Notes: generated from the sequence alone by a model not told the origin. Shown: positions 8,771 through 16,615, counted from the first letter of the stretch. The stretch is 37,591 nt of DNA from Candidatus Sulfopaludibacter sp. SbA4 (GCA_900290305.1 OMOG01000479.1:1-37591), one strand, 5' to 3'. A program made the numbers and translations.

Positions 8771-9415
8771 CTATTCCAGAGTGGTAGCTTTGGTGGCGCG
8801 CTCCAGCACTTCATGCGCTTTGCTGGTGCGGAGCGCCTCGGATTCGCGTGCTTCGAACTGGAAATCCTCGGAAAGCAGCTCCTGCACGGTATAGGCCGAC
8901 TTGCCGATGCCGCACGACCCATGCTTCGCCGTATTGGCGAAGATGTGGTACAACTCGTGAGCCACCACCCTGGCGAGGGCTCGGCCGAAAGCTGTCTCGC
9001 GATCGTCCGGATGAACCGACAGCAGCTCCTTTTGGACGAAGCCGCGGATGCGGTCGCAATCCACATCGCTGAAGGGGAGAATGATTCCATCGCTCACGTG
9101 AGTCCAGCCCAAAGCGCCGGGGCTGCCGTTGCGCGGCATCAGGCCGGCGACGTCGCAGCGCCCCTTGAAGGTCAGGACCGCCAGTTCGACGGCGACCTCA
9201 TTGCCCCTGGCGCCGGTCAGCGAGTGCCATTCGAAGCGCAGCCCCATGGGCGCCATGACGGAATCGAGCTCGTCGTGGAGGGCTTCCGTTACAGCTTCGG
9301 GGGGGTCTTCCTGGAATTGGGTATATAGTGCGATCGGGGCAACCGGGGTCTGCCGAGTTTCACCGAAGCCGGGCAGGGCGCCCAGCGTCAGGCAAAGGAC
9401 GAAAAGTGATTTCAC
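8771..9415 (-). CDS. Exported putative zinc metalloprotease (HELYH)
   Basis: A 214-residue protein with an N-terminal signal peptide (KSLFVLCLTLGALPGFGE, cleavage near residue 19). Its only strong motif is VVAHELYHIFANTAKHG with His153, Glu154 and His157, an HExxH zinc site. A third ligand could be His165, but the spacing is not that of metzincins. The rest is not a family I recognise beyond similar hypothetical proteins I associate with Acidobacteriota. The start is a GTG at 9415 in front of the hydrophobic stretch. It lies 20 bases after the cysteine-rich membrane-protein gene and the two are probably co-transcribed. Proteolysis is inferred from the motif alone. Confidence 0.75.
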   Translation of the reverse strand: MKSLFVLCLTLGALPGFGETRQTPVAPIALYTQFQEDPPEAVTEALHDELDSVMAPMGLRFEWHSLTGARGNEVAVELAVLTFKGRCDVAGLMPRNGSPGALGWTHVSDGIILPFSDVDCDRIRGFVQKELLSVHPDDRETAFGRALARVVAHELYHIFANTAKHGSCGIGKSAYTVQELLSEDFQFEARESEALRTSKAHEVLERATKATTLE

Positions 9416-9435
9416 GGGAACCGGGCCTCATACTC

Positions 9436-9984
9436 TCAAATAGGATGGCTGGAGGACCGATCGACCACCAGTTCCGGGTGCTCCCGAACGAGCATATTCG
9501 CCATGTGACAGGCGAAACAGAGCGGCAACGAAGCCGCCAGCACCTCATATAACTTATCGGCAGGAACTTCACTCCACGCTACGGAGACTTTGCCGGCTCG
9601 GAGCAGGGCCGGCTCGCTTCCGGACCACTGGATTTCGCCCATGGGCCGGCCGCACGAGGCGCAAACCTTGCCCGCGTACCAGCGCGTGAGGATATTGCGA
9701 ACCAGGCAATCCTCCGGGGAGGCGGCCACCTGGGCCAGGCATTCCTGCCCGCACCCGGCGCGTTCCGGCCAGCGGGAACAGGAGGAAAGGCGAAGCTCCG
9801 GAGCCTTTCCCAGTGCCGTGGCCGCGGCGTGCCCGGCATTCACTACAACCCCGGCCGGCCTATGATTTTCGGGGCAGGTGATGACCCGTCGGCCCCGGTA
9901 CTTCAGCCAGGCGCTCGCCAGACGGCCCAACACGATCGCCAACAGCACGACTACGCCCGCCAATAGCCCCAATTGAAGCATCAT
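9436..9984 (-). CDS. Cysteine-rich single-span membrane protein, unknown
   Basis: About 182 residues. One N-terminal membrane helix (MMLQLGLLAGVVVLLAIVLG) is followed by a soluble domain with many cysteines: ITCPENHRPAGV, CSRWPERAGCGQECL, CASCGRPMGEIQW and CFACHMANM. The last two CxxC pairs could bind a metal ion. CxxCH is absent, so c-type haem is not indicated (CFACH does read CxxCH-like, but it is a lone case near the end). The ATGATG start at 9984 has GGAG six bases upstream, so the longer frame to 10023 is rejected. No family recognised. Confidence 0.75.
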   Translation of the reverse strand: MMLQLGLLAGVVVLLAIVLGRLASAWLKYRGRRVITCPENHRPAGVVVNAGHAAATALGKAPELRLSSCSRWPERAGCGQECLAQVAASPEDCLVRNILTRWYAGKVCASCGRPMGEIQWSGSEPALLRAGKVSVAWSEVPADKLYEVLAASLPLCFACHMANMLVREHPELVVDRSSSHPI

Positions 9985-10122
9985 AAACAGCTCCGAAACT
10001 ACTCTGAGCAAGACGATGGCCAATTTTGGAACTTGCTGAATTCAAAAGAGTGGGCACGCTTGAGCTGCGGGGTATACACCGCATCTGGGTGGTATGCCCC
10101 AGAAGAGCAACGGATCGGGGCT

Positions 10123-10698
10123 ATGGAGCGTCTAAGAGACGTGAGTAATCGGTTTATTTGGGTCATTTCACTCCTCTCCGCGGCCACGGCAGCAGCCGCC
10201 TACGACGACTACGCTTCCGCCAAGCGGAAAGTCGACCAGATCGAAGCGGGCCAGTTGAGGGCGGGTACGCGCCTGGAGCTGAGTGCTCCGGAACTGAACG
10301 CCTACATCGCCCGCGAGGCCCCCGATGGAGTTCGCAACCCCAAAATCCAGTTGGTCGCGCCGGGAGTAGCCAGCGGGACCGCCCTGGTGGATTTCAGCAA
10401 GCTGCAGCACGCGCAGGGGCGCCAGCCGGGGTGGCTGATGACCAAATTGCTGGAAGGCGAGCGGCCGGTGAGCGTCACCGCGCGCATCCGGTCCGCCGGG
10501 GGCCGTGCCACCGTGGATGTCGATAAGGTCGAGATCTCGGGCGTCGAAATCGATGGGCGCACGCTGGATTTCCTGATCCAGAACGTAGTGCTTCCCCAGT
10601 ACCCGGATGTGATGGTGGGGCGTCCTTTTGAGTTGGGTTACCGCATCAACAAGCTGGACGTCCGGCCCACGGCGGTGGGCATCGTGATCGGGCGGTGA
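10123..10698 (+). CDS. Exported protein of unknown function
   Basis: A 191-residue protein with an N-terminal signal peptide (RFIWVISLLSAATAAAAYDD). The mature part reads LRAGTRLELSAPELNAYIAR, then a beta-rich region (VASGTALVDFSKL, VSVTARIRSAGGRATVDVDK, VEISGVEIDGRTLDFLIQNV). The LS-xELNAYI start and the alternating strands recall DUF2993/LmeA-like lipid-binding folds, but I cannot confirm that. ATG 10123 is chosen over the longer frame from 9973, which would lack a leading signal peptide; GTG 10141 is an alternative start directly before the signal peptide. Divergent from the cysteine-rich membrane-protein gene. Confidence 0.75.
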   Translation: MERLRDVSNRFIWVISLLSAATAAAAYDDYASAKRKVDQIEAGQLRAGTRLELSAPELNAYIAREAPDGVRNPKIQLVAPGVASGTALVDFSKLQHAQGRQPGWLMTKLLEGERPVSVTARIRSAGGRATVDVDKVEISGVEIDGRTLDFLIQNVVLPQYPDVMVGRPFELGYRINKLDVRPTAVGIVIGR

Positions 10699-10729
10699 GA
10701 CCCGGTTGCTTAAGCCGCGGTCTCCCGAT

Positions 10730-11017
10730 TTAGTGAGGCCGGAAGCGCTCCTCTGCGAGCTTGGTGAGCAGCTCGCTGTGGTTCTTGGCGATTTCGGAGC
10801 GCATGGCGTTGAGTTCCGCTTGGACGGTTTCGCGGAGGGCGGCCATCTCGGCGCGCAGGGCGGCGGTGTGAGCGTTCAGCAGATCGCGCATGTCTGCCTT
10901 GATGTCGGCCACGCGGGCGTTCAGGTTGACGTTTTGCACGATGTATCCGGCGAGCACGATTACGAGGCTGAGGATGGGTGCGACGGCGATGGTTAGGTAG
11001 AGCTGCTGGTTGTTCAT
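10730..11017 (-). CDS. Small membrane-anchored coiled-coil protein
   Basis: 95 residues. One membrane helix (LYLTIAVAPILSLVIVLAGY) is followed by a long heptad-rich helix (NLNARVADIKADMRDLLNAH onward to LLTKLAEERFRPH), predicted to form a coiled coil in the cytoplasm or periplasm. Small proteins of this design next to unrelated genes are common in Acidobacteriota; no function is known to me. Convergent with the exported protein gene, with 31 bases between their ends. Confidence 0.7.
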   Translation of the reverse strand: MNNQQLYLTIAVAPILSLVIVLAGYIVQNVNLNARVADIKADMRDLLNAHTAALRAEMAALRETVQAELNAMRSEIAKNHSELLTKLAEERFRPH

Positions 11018-11105
11018 GCGTTCCGCGAAAACCCGCCCCTTCAGTTTAGCTCAGGGCGTGAGCCCGGCGATCAACGTCTAGGCCGAAACCGTGTACCAAC
11101 CCGCG

Positions 11106-11600
11106 CTACGCCAGGTTCAAGACCTGCTTGACGGTGCCGCTTTGGTCCTGGATCTTCTGCTGCAGCAGCATCAGCGCATAGATGAGCTGCTCGGGCCGGG
11201 GCGGGCATCCGGGCACGAACACATCGATCGGAATCACCTGGTTTACGGGGACCAGCGCGTAATTGTTGAACACGCCGGTGGAGGTGGCGCAGGCCCCCAT
11301 GGAGATGGCCCACTTCGGCTCCGGCATCTGCTGGTACAGGTGCCGGATCACCGGCGCCATTTTCTGGCTTACGCGCCCGGCGATGATCATGAGGTCCGAT
11401 TGCCGCGGCGACCCGCGGAAGACCTCGGCTCCGAACCGCGCGATGTCGAATCGCGAGGCGCCCATCGACATCATTTCGATGGCGCAGCAGGCCAGCCCGA
11501 AGGTCATCGGCCAGATGGAGTTCTTGCGCGCCCAGTTCACCGCTTTGTCCAGCGTCGTGAACACCAGACCCTCGGAAACCGCAGCCGCCGTATTGGCCAC
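11106..11600 (-). CDS. nuoB: NADH-quinone oxidoreductase subunit B, 5' end disrupted
   Basis: The PSST/NuoB subunit of complex I, which holds iron-sulfur cluster N2 at the quinone site. Ligands are all present: the CC pair in [10 protein letters not shown] (38-39), Cys104 in MGACATSTG and Cys132 in PGCPPRPEQ. The current frame can start only at an internal GTG (11600, [11 protein letters not shown]). The natural start appears to be ATG 11701 ([20 protein letters not shown]), but a perfect 44-bp tandem duplication (11567-11654) puts that start out of frame; removing one copy joins the two parts exactly (57 bases, 19 codons). The conserved fold is intact. Whether it is expressed from GTG 11600, from a minority without the repeat, or the duplication is an assembly error is open. 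No other nuo gene is adjacent, so it is an orphan copy. Confidence 0.9.
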   Translation of the reverse strand: MANTAAAVSEGLVFTTLDKAVNWARKNSIWPMTFGLACCAIEMMSMGASRFDIARFGAEVFRGSPRQSDLMIIAGRVSQKMAPVIRHLYQQMPEPKWAISMGACATSTGVFNNYALVPVNQVIPIDVFVPGCPPRPEQLIYALMLLQQKIQDQSGTVKQVLNLA

Positions 11601-11654
11601 CGAGTAATCGGACCCTCGGAAACCGCAGCCGCCGTATTGGCCACCGAGTAATCG
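11567..11654. repeat. Perfect 44-bp tandem duplication in the nuoB 5' region
   Basis: Bases 11567-11610 and 11611-11654 are identical, beginning GACCCTCGGAAACC and ending GAGTAATCG. The unit length is not a multiple of three, so it frameshifts nuoB relative to the ATG at 11701. Perfect identity indicates a very recent event or an assembly artefact. Confidence 0.97.
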
Positions 11655-11771
11655 TCAATCCGCGCAAACAACTCCGGATCGCTGGCGAGGGGTTTGTCCA
11701 TACATTTATTTTCGCATGGGTCGCGCCATTCCGGGTAAAATCAAGGGACCCCCGTATTATCAGAGAATTCG

Positions 11772-14033
11772 ATGCCATCCGAAACCTTCGAGCAGGTACT
11801 CGATCGCGCCGCCTCCCAGTGTGGGATCGACCCGGGATACTGGGACATCTGGGGGCGCTATCACTCCAACTCCACGGAGGCCAAACAGACCATCCTGCGC
11901 GCCATGGGACTGGTTCCGGACGATCTGGAATCGCTCCAGCGCTCGCTCGCCGAGCGTGCCCGTCGCGAGTGGGAGCGGCTGCTGCCGCCGGCCGTGGTGG
12001 TCTCGGTATCGCTCGACCCGCAACTGACCCTCAGCGTGCCCATAGAATCCCTCGGTGAGCGGGTGCACATCTCGATTCGGCGCGAAGACGGCCACACCGC
12101 CGATTGCGAGTTGTACCTCGCGGACCTCCCCCAATCCGGATCCATCGAGATGGACGGCCGCACCTGGGTGCGCCGGCAGGCGCGGATTCCCATCGATCTG
12201 CCGCTGGGCTACCACGAGATTTCGGTCCAACTCGGCTCTACCCACGCGACCACCCGCTACATCGTAACGCCGGACCGAGCCTGGACCGGTCCCCATCTCG
12301 GGGCGGGCGGGCGCGCGGCGGGCATCAGCATGAGTCTCTACGGCGTGCGCTCGGCCCACAATTGGGGCTGCGGCGATTTCGGCGATCTGCTCGAAATCGT
12401 GGATTGGGTGGCCGAAGAGCTGCAGGCCAGCTTCGTGGGCCTGAACCCGCTGCACGCCATCCACAACCGCCGCCGTCCCTACAATACCAGCCCGTACCTG
12501 CCCAATTGCAGCTTCTACCAGAATTTCCTGTACCTGGACATCGAAAGCATGGATGACTTTGCGCGCTGCCGCCGGGCGCGGGACCTGCGCGCGTCGCCCG
12601 AGGTGTCTCGCGAGATCGAGGATCTGCGCGCGTCGCCTTTCGTGGAGTATGAGCGAGTCAGCGCTTTGAAGCTACGGTTCCTCAAGCGGCTGTTTGCCCA
12701 GTTTCTGCGGGAGTGGCGCAAAGGCTCGGCGCGCGTGCGCGAACTGCGGGCGTTTCTGGACCGCGAAGGCGACCTGCTCGAGAAATTTGCCACCTACTGC
12801 GCCCTGGACGAGCACCTGCACCGGCTCAATCCCGACGTGTGGCTCTGGCCGCAGTGGCCCGAGGCTTACCAGGATCCCGATTCGCCGGAAACGCGGGCTT
12901 TCCGCAAGAGACACTGGAGGAACGTTCTGTTTTACGAGTTTCTGCAGTGGCAGATCGACATCCAGTTGCGCCGCGCTCAACAGCACGCCCGCGAGCGCCA
13001 TCTCTCCATCGGCCTGTACCACGACCTGGCGCTGGCCACCGACCGGTTCGGCTCCGACCTGTGGGCGCACCGTCCGTTCTACGTGGCGGGATGCCGCGTG
13101 GGGTCGCCGCCCGACGATTTCGCGCCGAAGGGCCAGGACTGGGGCTTTCCGCCGCCCAACGCCGAGCGGCACCGCGAAGACGGCTACCGGCTGTTTGCCG
13201 AATCCATCCGCAAGAACTGCCGCAACGGCGGCGCGCTGCGCATCGATCACGTGATGCGGCTGTTCCGACTGTACTGGATTCCGGACGGCTGCGACGCCAC
13301 GCTGGGCGCTTATGTCAAGGAGCGCTCCGACGATTTCGTGCGCATCCTGGCGCTCGAAAGCGTGCGCAACCAGGTGGTGGTAGTGGGTGAAGACCTGGGG
13401 ACCGTAGAGCCCGAAGTGCGTAAGACCCTGGCCCGCTTCGGGATCTTCAGCTACCGCCTGTTCTATTTCGAGAAGAACCAGCAGAACGAGTTTCGGCGCT
13501 CCAGCGAGTATCCGGCGCAGGCCCTGGTCTCGTCGACCACCCACGACCTGCCGACGCTCGCCGGCTTCTGGCTGGGAACCGATATCGAGGCCCGCCGCGC
13601 CGCCGGCATGCTGGACGACGAGGGCTTCCGCGCGCAGACCGAGAATCGCATGCGCGAAAAGCAGAAGATGCTGGATGTCCTGGCTGGCGAGAAACTCCTG
13701 CCGGACCACATGCCGCGGTACGCGGCGGCCTATCCGGAGCTTACCGGCGAGCTGCACAACGCCATCGTCGGCTTCCTGGCGGAGACCCCTTCGCAGCTTC
13801 TGGCCATCAACGAGGAAGACCTCACCAAGGAACTCGAGCAGCAGAACCTGCCAGGGACCACGTGGCAGTATCCCAACTGGGGCAGAAAGATGCGCTACAC
13901 GGTGGAGCAGTTGAGGTCGGACGGCGAAGCGCGGGATTACACGACGATGTTCCGGAATTGGATTGTGCGTTCGGGGAGAAGGAACGGGGCGCCGGCGGCG
14001 CGTTCCGCGACGGGGGGCACGGAGTTGCAGTAG
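11772..14033 (+). CDS. malQ: 4-alpha-glucanotransferase (amylomaltase)
   Basis: A GH77 enzyme that transfers alpha-1,4-glucan chains in maltodextrin/glycogen metabolism; 753 residues, in the size range of the long MalQ form with an extra N-terminal domain (about residues 1-165). The GH77 catalytic set is visible: nucleophile Asp492 in ALRIDHVMRL, acid/base Glu540 in VVGEDLGTVEP and Asp592 in SSTTHDLPTLAG. GxxSPY-like substrate loop: NTSPYLPNC near residue 240. Cytoplasmic. ATG 11772 is divergent from nuoB, with a TATTAT hexamer at 11755-11760. The extreme C-terminus (after TTMFRNWIV) is odd: Gly/Arg/Ala-rich, and a near-copy of this 3' end recurs 1 kb downstream with a one-base length difference, so the last ~20 residues may not be ancestral. 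Confidence 0.96.
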   Translation: MPSETFEQVLDRAASQCGIDPGYWDIWGRYHSNSTEAKQTILRAMGLVPDDLESLQRSLAERARREWERLLPPAVVVSVSLDPQLTLSVPIESLGERVHISIRREDGHTADCELYLADLPQSGSIEMDGRTWVRRQARIPIDLPLGYHEISVQLGSTHATTRYIVTPDRAWTGPHLGAGGRAAGISMSLYGVRSAHNWGCGDFGDLLEIVDWVAEELQASFVGLNPLHAIHNRRRPYNTSPYLPNCSFYQNFLYLDIESMDDFARCRRARDLRASPEVSREIEDLRASPFVEYERVSALKLRFLKRLFAQFLREWRKGSARVRELRAFLDREGDLLEKFATYCALDEHLHRLNPDVWLWPQWPEAYQDPDSPETRAFRKRHWRNVLFYEFLQWQIDIQLRRAQQHARERHLSIGLYHDLALATDRFGSDLWAHRPFYVAGCRVGSPPDDFAPKGQDWGFPPPNAERHREDGYRLFAESIRKNCRNGGALRIDHVMRLFRLYWIPDGCDATLGAYVKERSDDFVRILALESVRNQVVVVGEDLGTVEPEVRKTLARFGIFSYRLFYFEKNQQNEFRRSSEYPAQALVSSTTHDLPTLAGFWLGTDIEARRAAGMLDDEGFRAQTENRMREKQKMLDVLAGEKLLPDHMPRYAAAYPELTGELHNAIVGFLAETPSQLLAINEEDLTKELEQQNLPGTTWQYPNWGRKMRYTVEQLRSDGEARDYTTMFRNWIVRSGRRNGAPAARSATGGTELQ

Positions 14034-14036
14034 CGG
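13847..14036 (+). repeat. malQ 3'-end duplication, copy 1
   Basis: 190 bp from CCTGCC to three bases past the malQ stop. It recurs at 14841-15031 with scattered substitutions and one indel (GATTGTGCG here against GATCGTTGCG there). The indel puts the two copies in different frames after WIV. The pair brackets a toxin-antitoxin cassette. Confidence 0.9.
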
Positions 14037-14169
14037 CCCGGTCTCGTGCGCGGCGCCATTCCGCTATTACGCCATGTCTGGCACCGAGCCCAAGGTTTTG
14101 GCCCCGTTCGAGGTAGGGAGACGAGCAGGGTGTCAGCCAAGTCCGCCAGGGCGGGCTGCGCAACAGCGT

Positions 14170-14445
14170 CTACCAACGGTCGAAGCCGCGATAGACGCTC
14201 CGCCTTGGCCCAATGCGCTCGATCAGCACCATTCGCTTCCCAGCGAGGACACGGTATATCGCCCGGTAGAGCGAGCGGTAAATGTAGATGCGGTAGTAAT
14301 CCTTGGTCTTTCGCAGGTGTTGCGCGCCTTCGGGAATCGGCTCTTCCTGGAGCGCCAGAAGCTCGTTCAGCGTTTCGTCGTAAGCATCGTCTCCGTGGTC
14401 TTGGAGAAGGTCTTCTAAGCCCGAATCGGCCTCGGGCGTGAGCAT
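14170..14445 (-). CDS. RelE/ParE-superfamily toxin
   Basis: A 91-residue toxin-like protein: LTPEADSGLEDLL at the N-terminus, then AQHLRKTKDYYRIYIYRSLY and RAIYRVLAGKRMVLIERIGPRRSVY. This is the RelE/ParE fold pattern of a central basic beta-sheet ending in an R(I/V)GPR turn. RelE-type members cleave mRNA on the ribosome and ParE types block gyrase; sequence alone does not separate them here. It is encoded 31 bases downstream of its presumed antitoxin. The cassette lies between two copies of the malQ 3' end. Confidence 0.82.
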   Translation of the reverse strand: MLTPEADSGLEDLLQDHGDDAYDETLNELLALQEEPIPEGAQHLRKTKDYYRIYIYRSLYRAIYRVLAGKRMVLIERIGPRRSVYRGFDRW

Positions 14446-14476
14446 GAGCTTCCAACGCTCTCCCCCACGTCCAGCC

Positions 14477-14734
14477 TTACATTTCGCGGCCGTGCCGGCG
14501 CATGTGTTCGCGCAGGCTGATGCAATCGCTCAAGCCAGTCTGGCTGTCGGTTCGCATGGCGAGAACCAGATCGGCTTCATCCTCATCGATCCAGTTTGGA
14601 TCTTTGAGCAGCTTGCGCTCTTCGGCGGTCAATTGGACGCGCGACGACGGCAACCGCTCGTACCGCGCGTCGATTTCGCTGAGCGGGCGGAGAGCTGAGG
14701 CGCTATGGCGGTTCCTGACTTTACGGACCGGCAT
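14477..14734 (-). CDS. Antitoxin of the RelE-like toxin pair
   Basis: An 85-residue, strongly charged protein (MPVRKVRNRHSASALRPLSE, ERLPSSRVQLTAEERKLLKD, WIDEDEADLVLAMR). Its place, immediately upstream of a RelE-type gene on the same strand, makes an antitoxin role likely. I do not recognise its DNA-binding fold. ATG 14734 has GGAGG about 11 bases upstream; a GTG at 14746 is an alternative. As in most such pairs it would bind the toxin and repress its own promoter. Confidence 0.72.
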   Translation of the reverse strand: MPVRKVRNRHSASALRPLSEIDARYERLPSSRVQLTAEERKLLKDPNWIDEDEADLVLAMRTDSQTGLSDCISLREHMRRHGREM

Positions 14735-14840
14735 TTCGGGGCGCACCTCCTGCTTTTAGGATCGCACGCGGCTGGTATTGGATCAACGCGGCGCGCGCAT
14801 GGCACGAAAGTTGCCCAGGACGCGTTATCGTGGCTGGAGC

Positions 14841-15031
14841 CCTGCCGGGGACCACGTGGCAGTATCCCAACTGGGGCAGAAAGATGCGCTACAGGGTGGA
14901 GCAGTTGCGGTCGGACGGCGAAGCGCGGGATTACACGACGATGTTCCGGAACTGGATCGTTGCGTTCGGGAAGAAGGAACGGGGCGCCGGCGGCACGTTC
15001 CGCGACGGGGGGCACGGAGGTGCAGTAGCGG
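14841..15031 (+). repeat. malQ 3'-end duplication, copy 2 (truncated gene end)
   Basis: 191 bp closely matching 13847-14036. It encodes GTTWQYPNWGRKMRYRVEQL and TTMFRNWIVAFGKKERGAG but has no upstream malQ sequence. It ends three bases past the position of the malQ stop. It marks the far boundary of the ~800-bp toxin-antitoxin cassette. Confidence 0.9.
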
Positions 15032-15349
15032 CAGCGGTGCGCGACGAACGCGACCCGAATTGGGCCAACCTTCTTATAGCTCTTATAGCTCAGACCTATA
15101 GCTCAGAGTGAACACCCCGGCACCGGATTCGGGGCGTTTGGTCAACGCGCCAGACGCCTGCACCCCCGGACCACGGGTCCCCGGTCGGCGGAGACCCTGT
15201 ATCGTGCGACGCTGCATTCCTCGATTTATGGGTTCTTGGGCGCGCGGGAACGCGTTCCGCGGCCTGAACGCGCGATCCGCGAGTGCGCGGGTCGATTGTA
15301 ACTGCGTCGGAGGTGACGTCCCGGCCGCGAGATGGCGCCTTGCGGGACC
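15032..15349. other. Gene-free stretch with short TATAGCTC repeats
   Basis: No credible gene is seen. TATAGCTC occurs three times (15075, 15084 and 15097). The rest is GC-rich with weak complementarity. Open frames here on both strands have no recognisable motif and read through neighbouring repeats. Confidence 0.5.
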
Positions 15350-15446
15350 CAATTTGGGCCCGACTCGGGCCGAAATCTGAGGTGGGTTTGTTGAAATAGA
15401 ATGGCTTACGCCAGTGAATTCGGCCCGACTCGGGCCGAATTTGCAA
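15350..15446. repeat. Left ~96-bp palindrome-bearing direct repeat
   Basis: Matches 16090-16185 along its whole length: two palindromes of the type TTCGGCCCGA-C-TCGGGCCGAA separated by a conserved TTTGTTGAAAT-RRAATGG-TTA-GCC segment. The second palindrome (15417-15441) has perfect 12-bp arms, AATTCGGCCCGA and TCGGGCCGAATT around one C. It flanks a toxin-antitoxin pair on the left. Confidence 0.88.
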
Positions 15447-15511
15447 CCGACCGGACCCGAATCGCGATGACCCCGTTTGCAGGTCGGCACGTTTTCGCCT
15501 ATGGTGGAGGC

Positions 15512-15751
15512 ATGACCTTGGAAGCCATCAAAGAAGCGATCACGGAGCTTCCCGAGACAGAAAGAACCTCGCTGGCGAGTTGGCTCAACGCTCGGGATGC
15601 CGAGGCATGGGACCGGCAGATCGAGGCCGATTTTTCCGAGGGTGGGGCAGGGATGGCCTTGCTCGAACAGTGGGATGCCGAGATCCGGAGCGGGGAGTCA
15701 GTCTCCCTGGACGAGTTCCTCGCGACCCGTCAAACACCACGCCGATCTTAG
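15512..15751 (+). CDS. Antitoxin-like protein (addiction-module style)
   Basis: 79 residues: MTLEAIKEAITELPETERTS, LASWLNARDAEAWDRQIEAD, then an acidic tail with SLDEFLATR. This matches the style of short addiction-module antitoxins in which an ITELPxxExxxLxxWL helix-rich start is followed by AEAWDRQIEAD. The start ATG is preceded by GGAGG only one base away, which is unusually tight. Seven bases separate its stop from the toxin gene. Both lie between two palindrome-bearing direct repeats. Confidence 0.78.
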   Translation: MTLEAIKEAITELPETERTSLASWLNARDAEAWDRQIEADFSEGGAGMALLEQWDAEIRSGESVSLDEFLATRQTPRRS

Positions 15752-15758
15752 TGCCAAG

Positions 15759-16031
15759 GTGAATCGTCTACGCTCTTTTCTGACGCCCGGTTTCCGCAAG
15801 CTCTACGGCGAACTGCCGGAGCACGTTCAACGGCAGGCCGACGAAAAGTATCGGCTCTTCAGGGAAAACCCATTTCATCCGCCGCTGGAGTTTCAGACAA
15901 AAGGAAAAGTCTGGACCGTCGCCATCGGACGTTCTTACCGAGCGATTGCGCGACGTATTGACGACGAACTGCACTGGGTTTGGACCGGATCGCACGAAGC
16001 CTACAACAGCATCCTCAAGCGTTTCAAGTAG
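15759..16031 (+). CDS. RelE-family toxin
   Basis: A 90-residue protein starting at GTG 15759. It reads NRLRSFLTPGFRKLYGELPE, EKYRLFRENPFHPPLEFQTK, then VWTVAIGRSYRAIARRIDDE, LHWVWTGSHEAYNSILKRFK. The RSYRAIARR basic strand and the final WTGSHEAYNxI are characteristic of RelE-type mRNA interferase relatives, with a C-terminal His in GSHEAY as a likely functional residue. It follows the antitoxin gene directly and is co-transcribed with it. A weak ribosome site suggests translational coupling. It is unrelated in detail to the toxin at 14170. Confidence 0.82.
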   Translation: MNRLRSFLTPGFRKLYGELPEHVQRQADEKYRLFRENPFHPPLEFQTKGKVWTVAIGRSYRAIARRIDDELHWVWTGSHEAYNSILKRFK

Positions 16032-16089
16032 AGCGCCCGGAGTTCGGGATACCCTCCCGGAGCTGCAATAGCCCTTCGCGCCGCAACCC

Positions 16090-16185
16090 GATTTCGGCCC
16101 GGATCGGGGCCGAATTTGAAGAGCATTTGTTGAAATGAAATGGGTTATGCCGGTGGATTCCGCCCGACTCGGGCCGAATTGGAAC
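16090..16185. repeat. Right ~96-bp palindrome-bearing direct repeat
   Basis: Second copy of the repeat at 15350-15446, about 75-80% identical by eye. Its second palindrome (16157-16179) has one mismatch in 11-bp arms. It ends exactly at the stop of the membrane-protein gene (16185), so it may also serve as that operon's terminator. Confidence 0.85.
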
Positions 16186-16610
16186 TACTGCCCGGGTTTA
16201 AGCGGCCTGTAGACGAGGCCGGTCACGATGCCCACGAGGGTCCACTCGACGGGCTCGCTGGCCGCCAATTCCAGCGCGAGCTTCCGGCTGATGGCGATCG
16301 TCGCGTAGTTGACGGCTACGAACGCGCCCGCCATGAAGACTCCGAAGAGCAGGCCCAGGCGGGCGCCGTCCGCCACGCCGTGGCCAGGCTGCCAACCCTT
16401 CGCGTAGATCGTGGCGAACACCAGGATCGCGAGGAAGATTCCGGCCAACCCGATGGGCATCAGGCGCTGGGCCTGCTCACCCGACCGGTACACGCCGGCG
16501 GGGTAGGGGACGTAGTCGTGGGCAATCAGGACGCCGTGCACCAGGAACCCGTAAATGAAGAACACGATCATGGCGGCGACGGCAGACAGAACCATCCGGG
16601 TGTAGTTCAT
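16185..16610 (-). CDS. Small four-helix integral membrane protein
   Basis: 141 residues with four membrane helices: VLSAVAAMIVFFIYGFLVHG, GLAGIFLAILVFATIYAKGW, ARLGLLFGVFMAGAFVAVNY, and a last helix near PVEWTLVGIVTGLVY. It resembles DUF1761/DUF1772-type proteins often encoded with SRPBCC genes; function unknown. ATG 16610 is preferred because GGAGG lies 10 bases upstream, within the end of the AHSA1 gene. Third gene of the ArsR operon. Confidence 0.8.
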   Translation of the reverse strand: MNYTRMVLSAVAAMIVFFIYGFLVHGVLIAHDYVPYPAGVYRSGEQAQRLMPIGLAGIFLAILVFATIYAKGWQPGHGVADGARLGLLFGVFMAGAFVAVNYATIAISRKLALELAASEPVEWTLVGIVTGLVYRPLKPGQ

Positions 16611-16615
16611 GGGCA

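Noticed and set aside
9436-9984. c-type cytochrome from a CFACH motif
   Set aside because: Only one CxxCH-like site near the C-terminus, among many other cysteine pairs and without supporting context; a metal-binding CxxC role is as likely.
12672-13757. 361-codon open frame on the minus strand
   Set aside because: Lies antisense within malQ, whose catalytic residues fix the true strand and frame.
14037-14840. Integrase or transposase in the malQ cassette
   Set aside because: Read in both directions, the interval holds only the toxin and antitoxin genes and short flanks; no recombinase motif is present.
15083-15490. 135-codon open frame on the minus strand
   Set aside because: It reads through the palindromic direct repeat, which explains its apparent internal repetition; no ribosome site or family.
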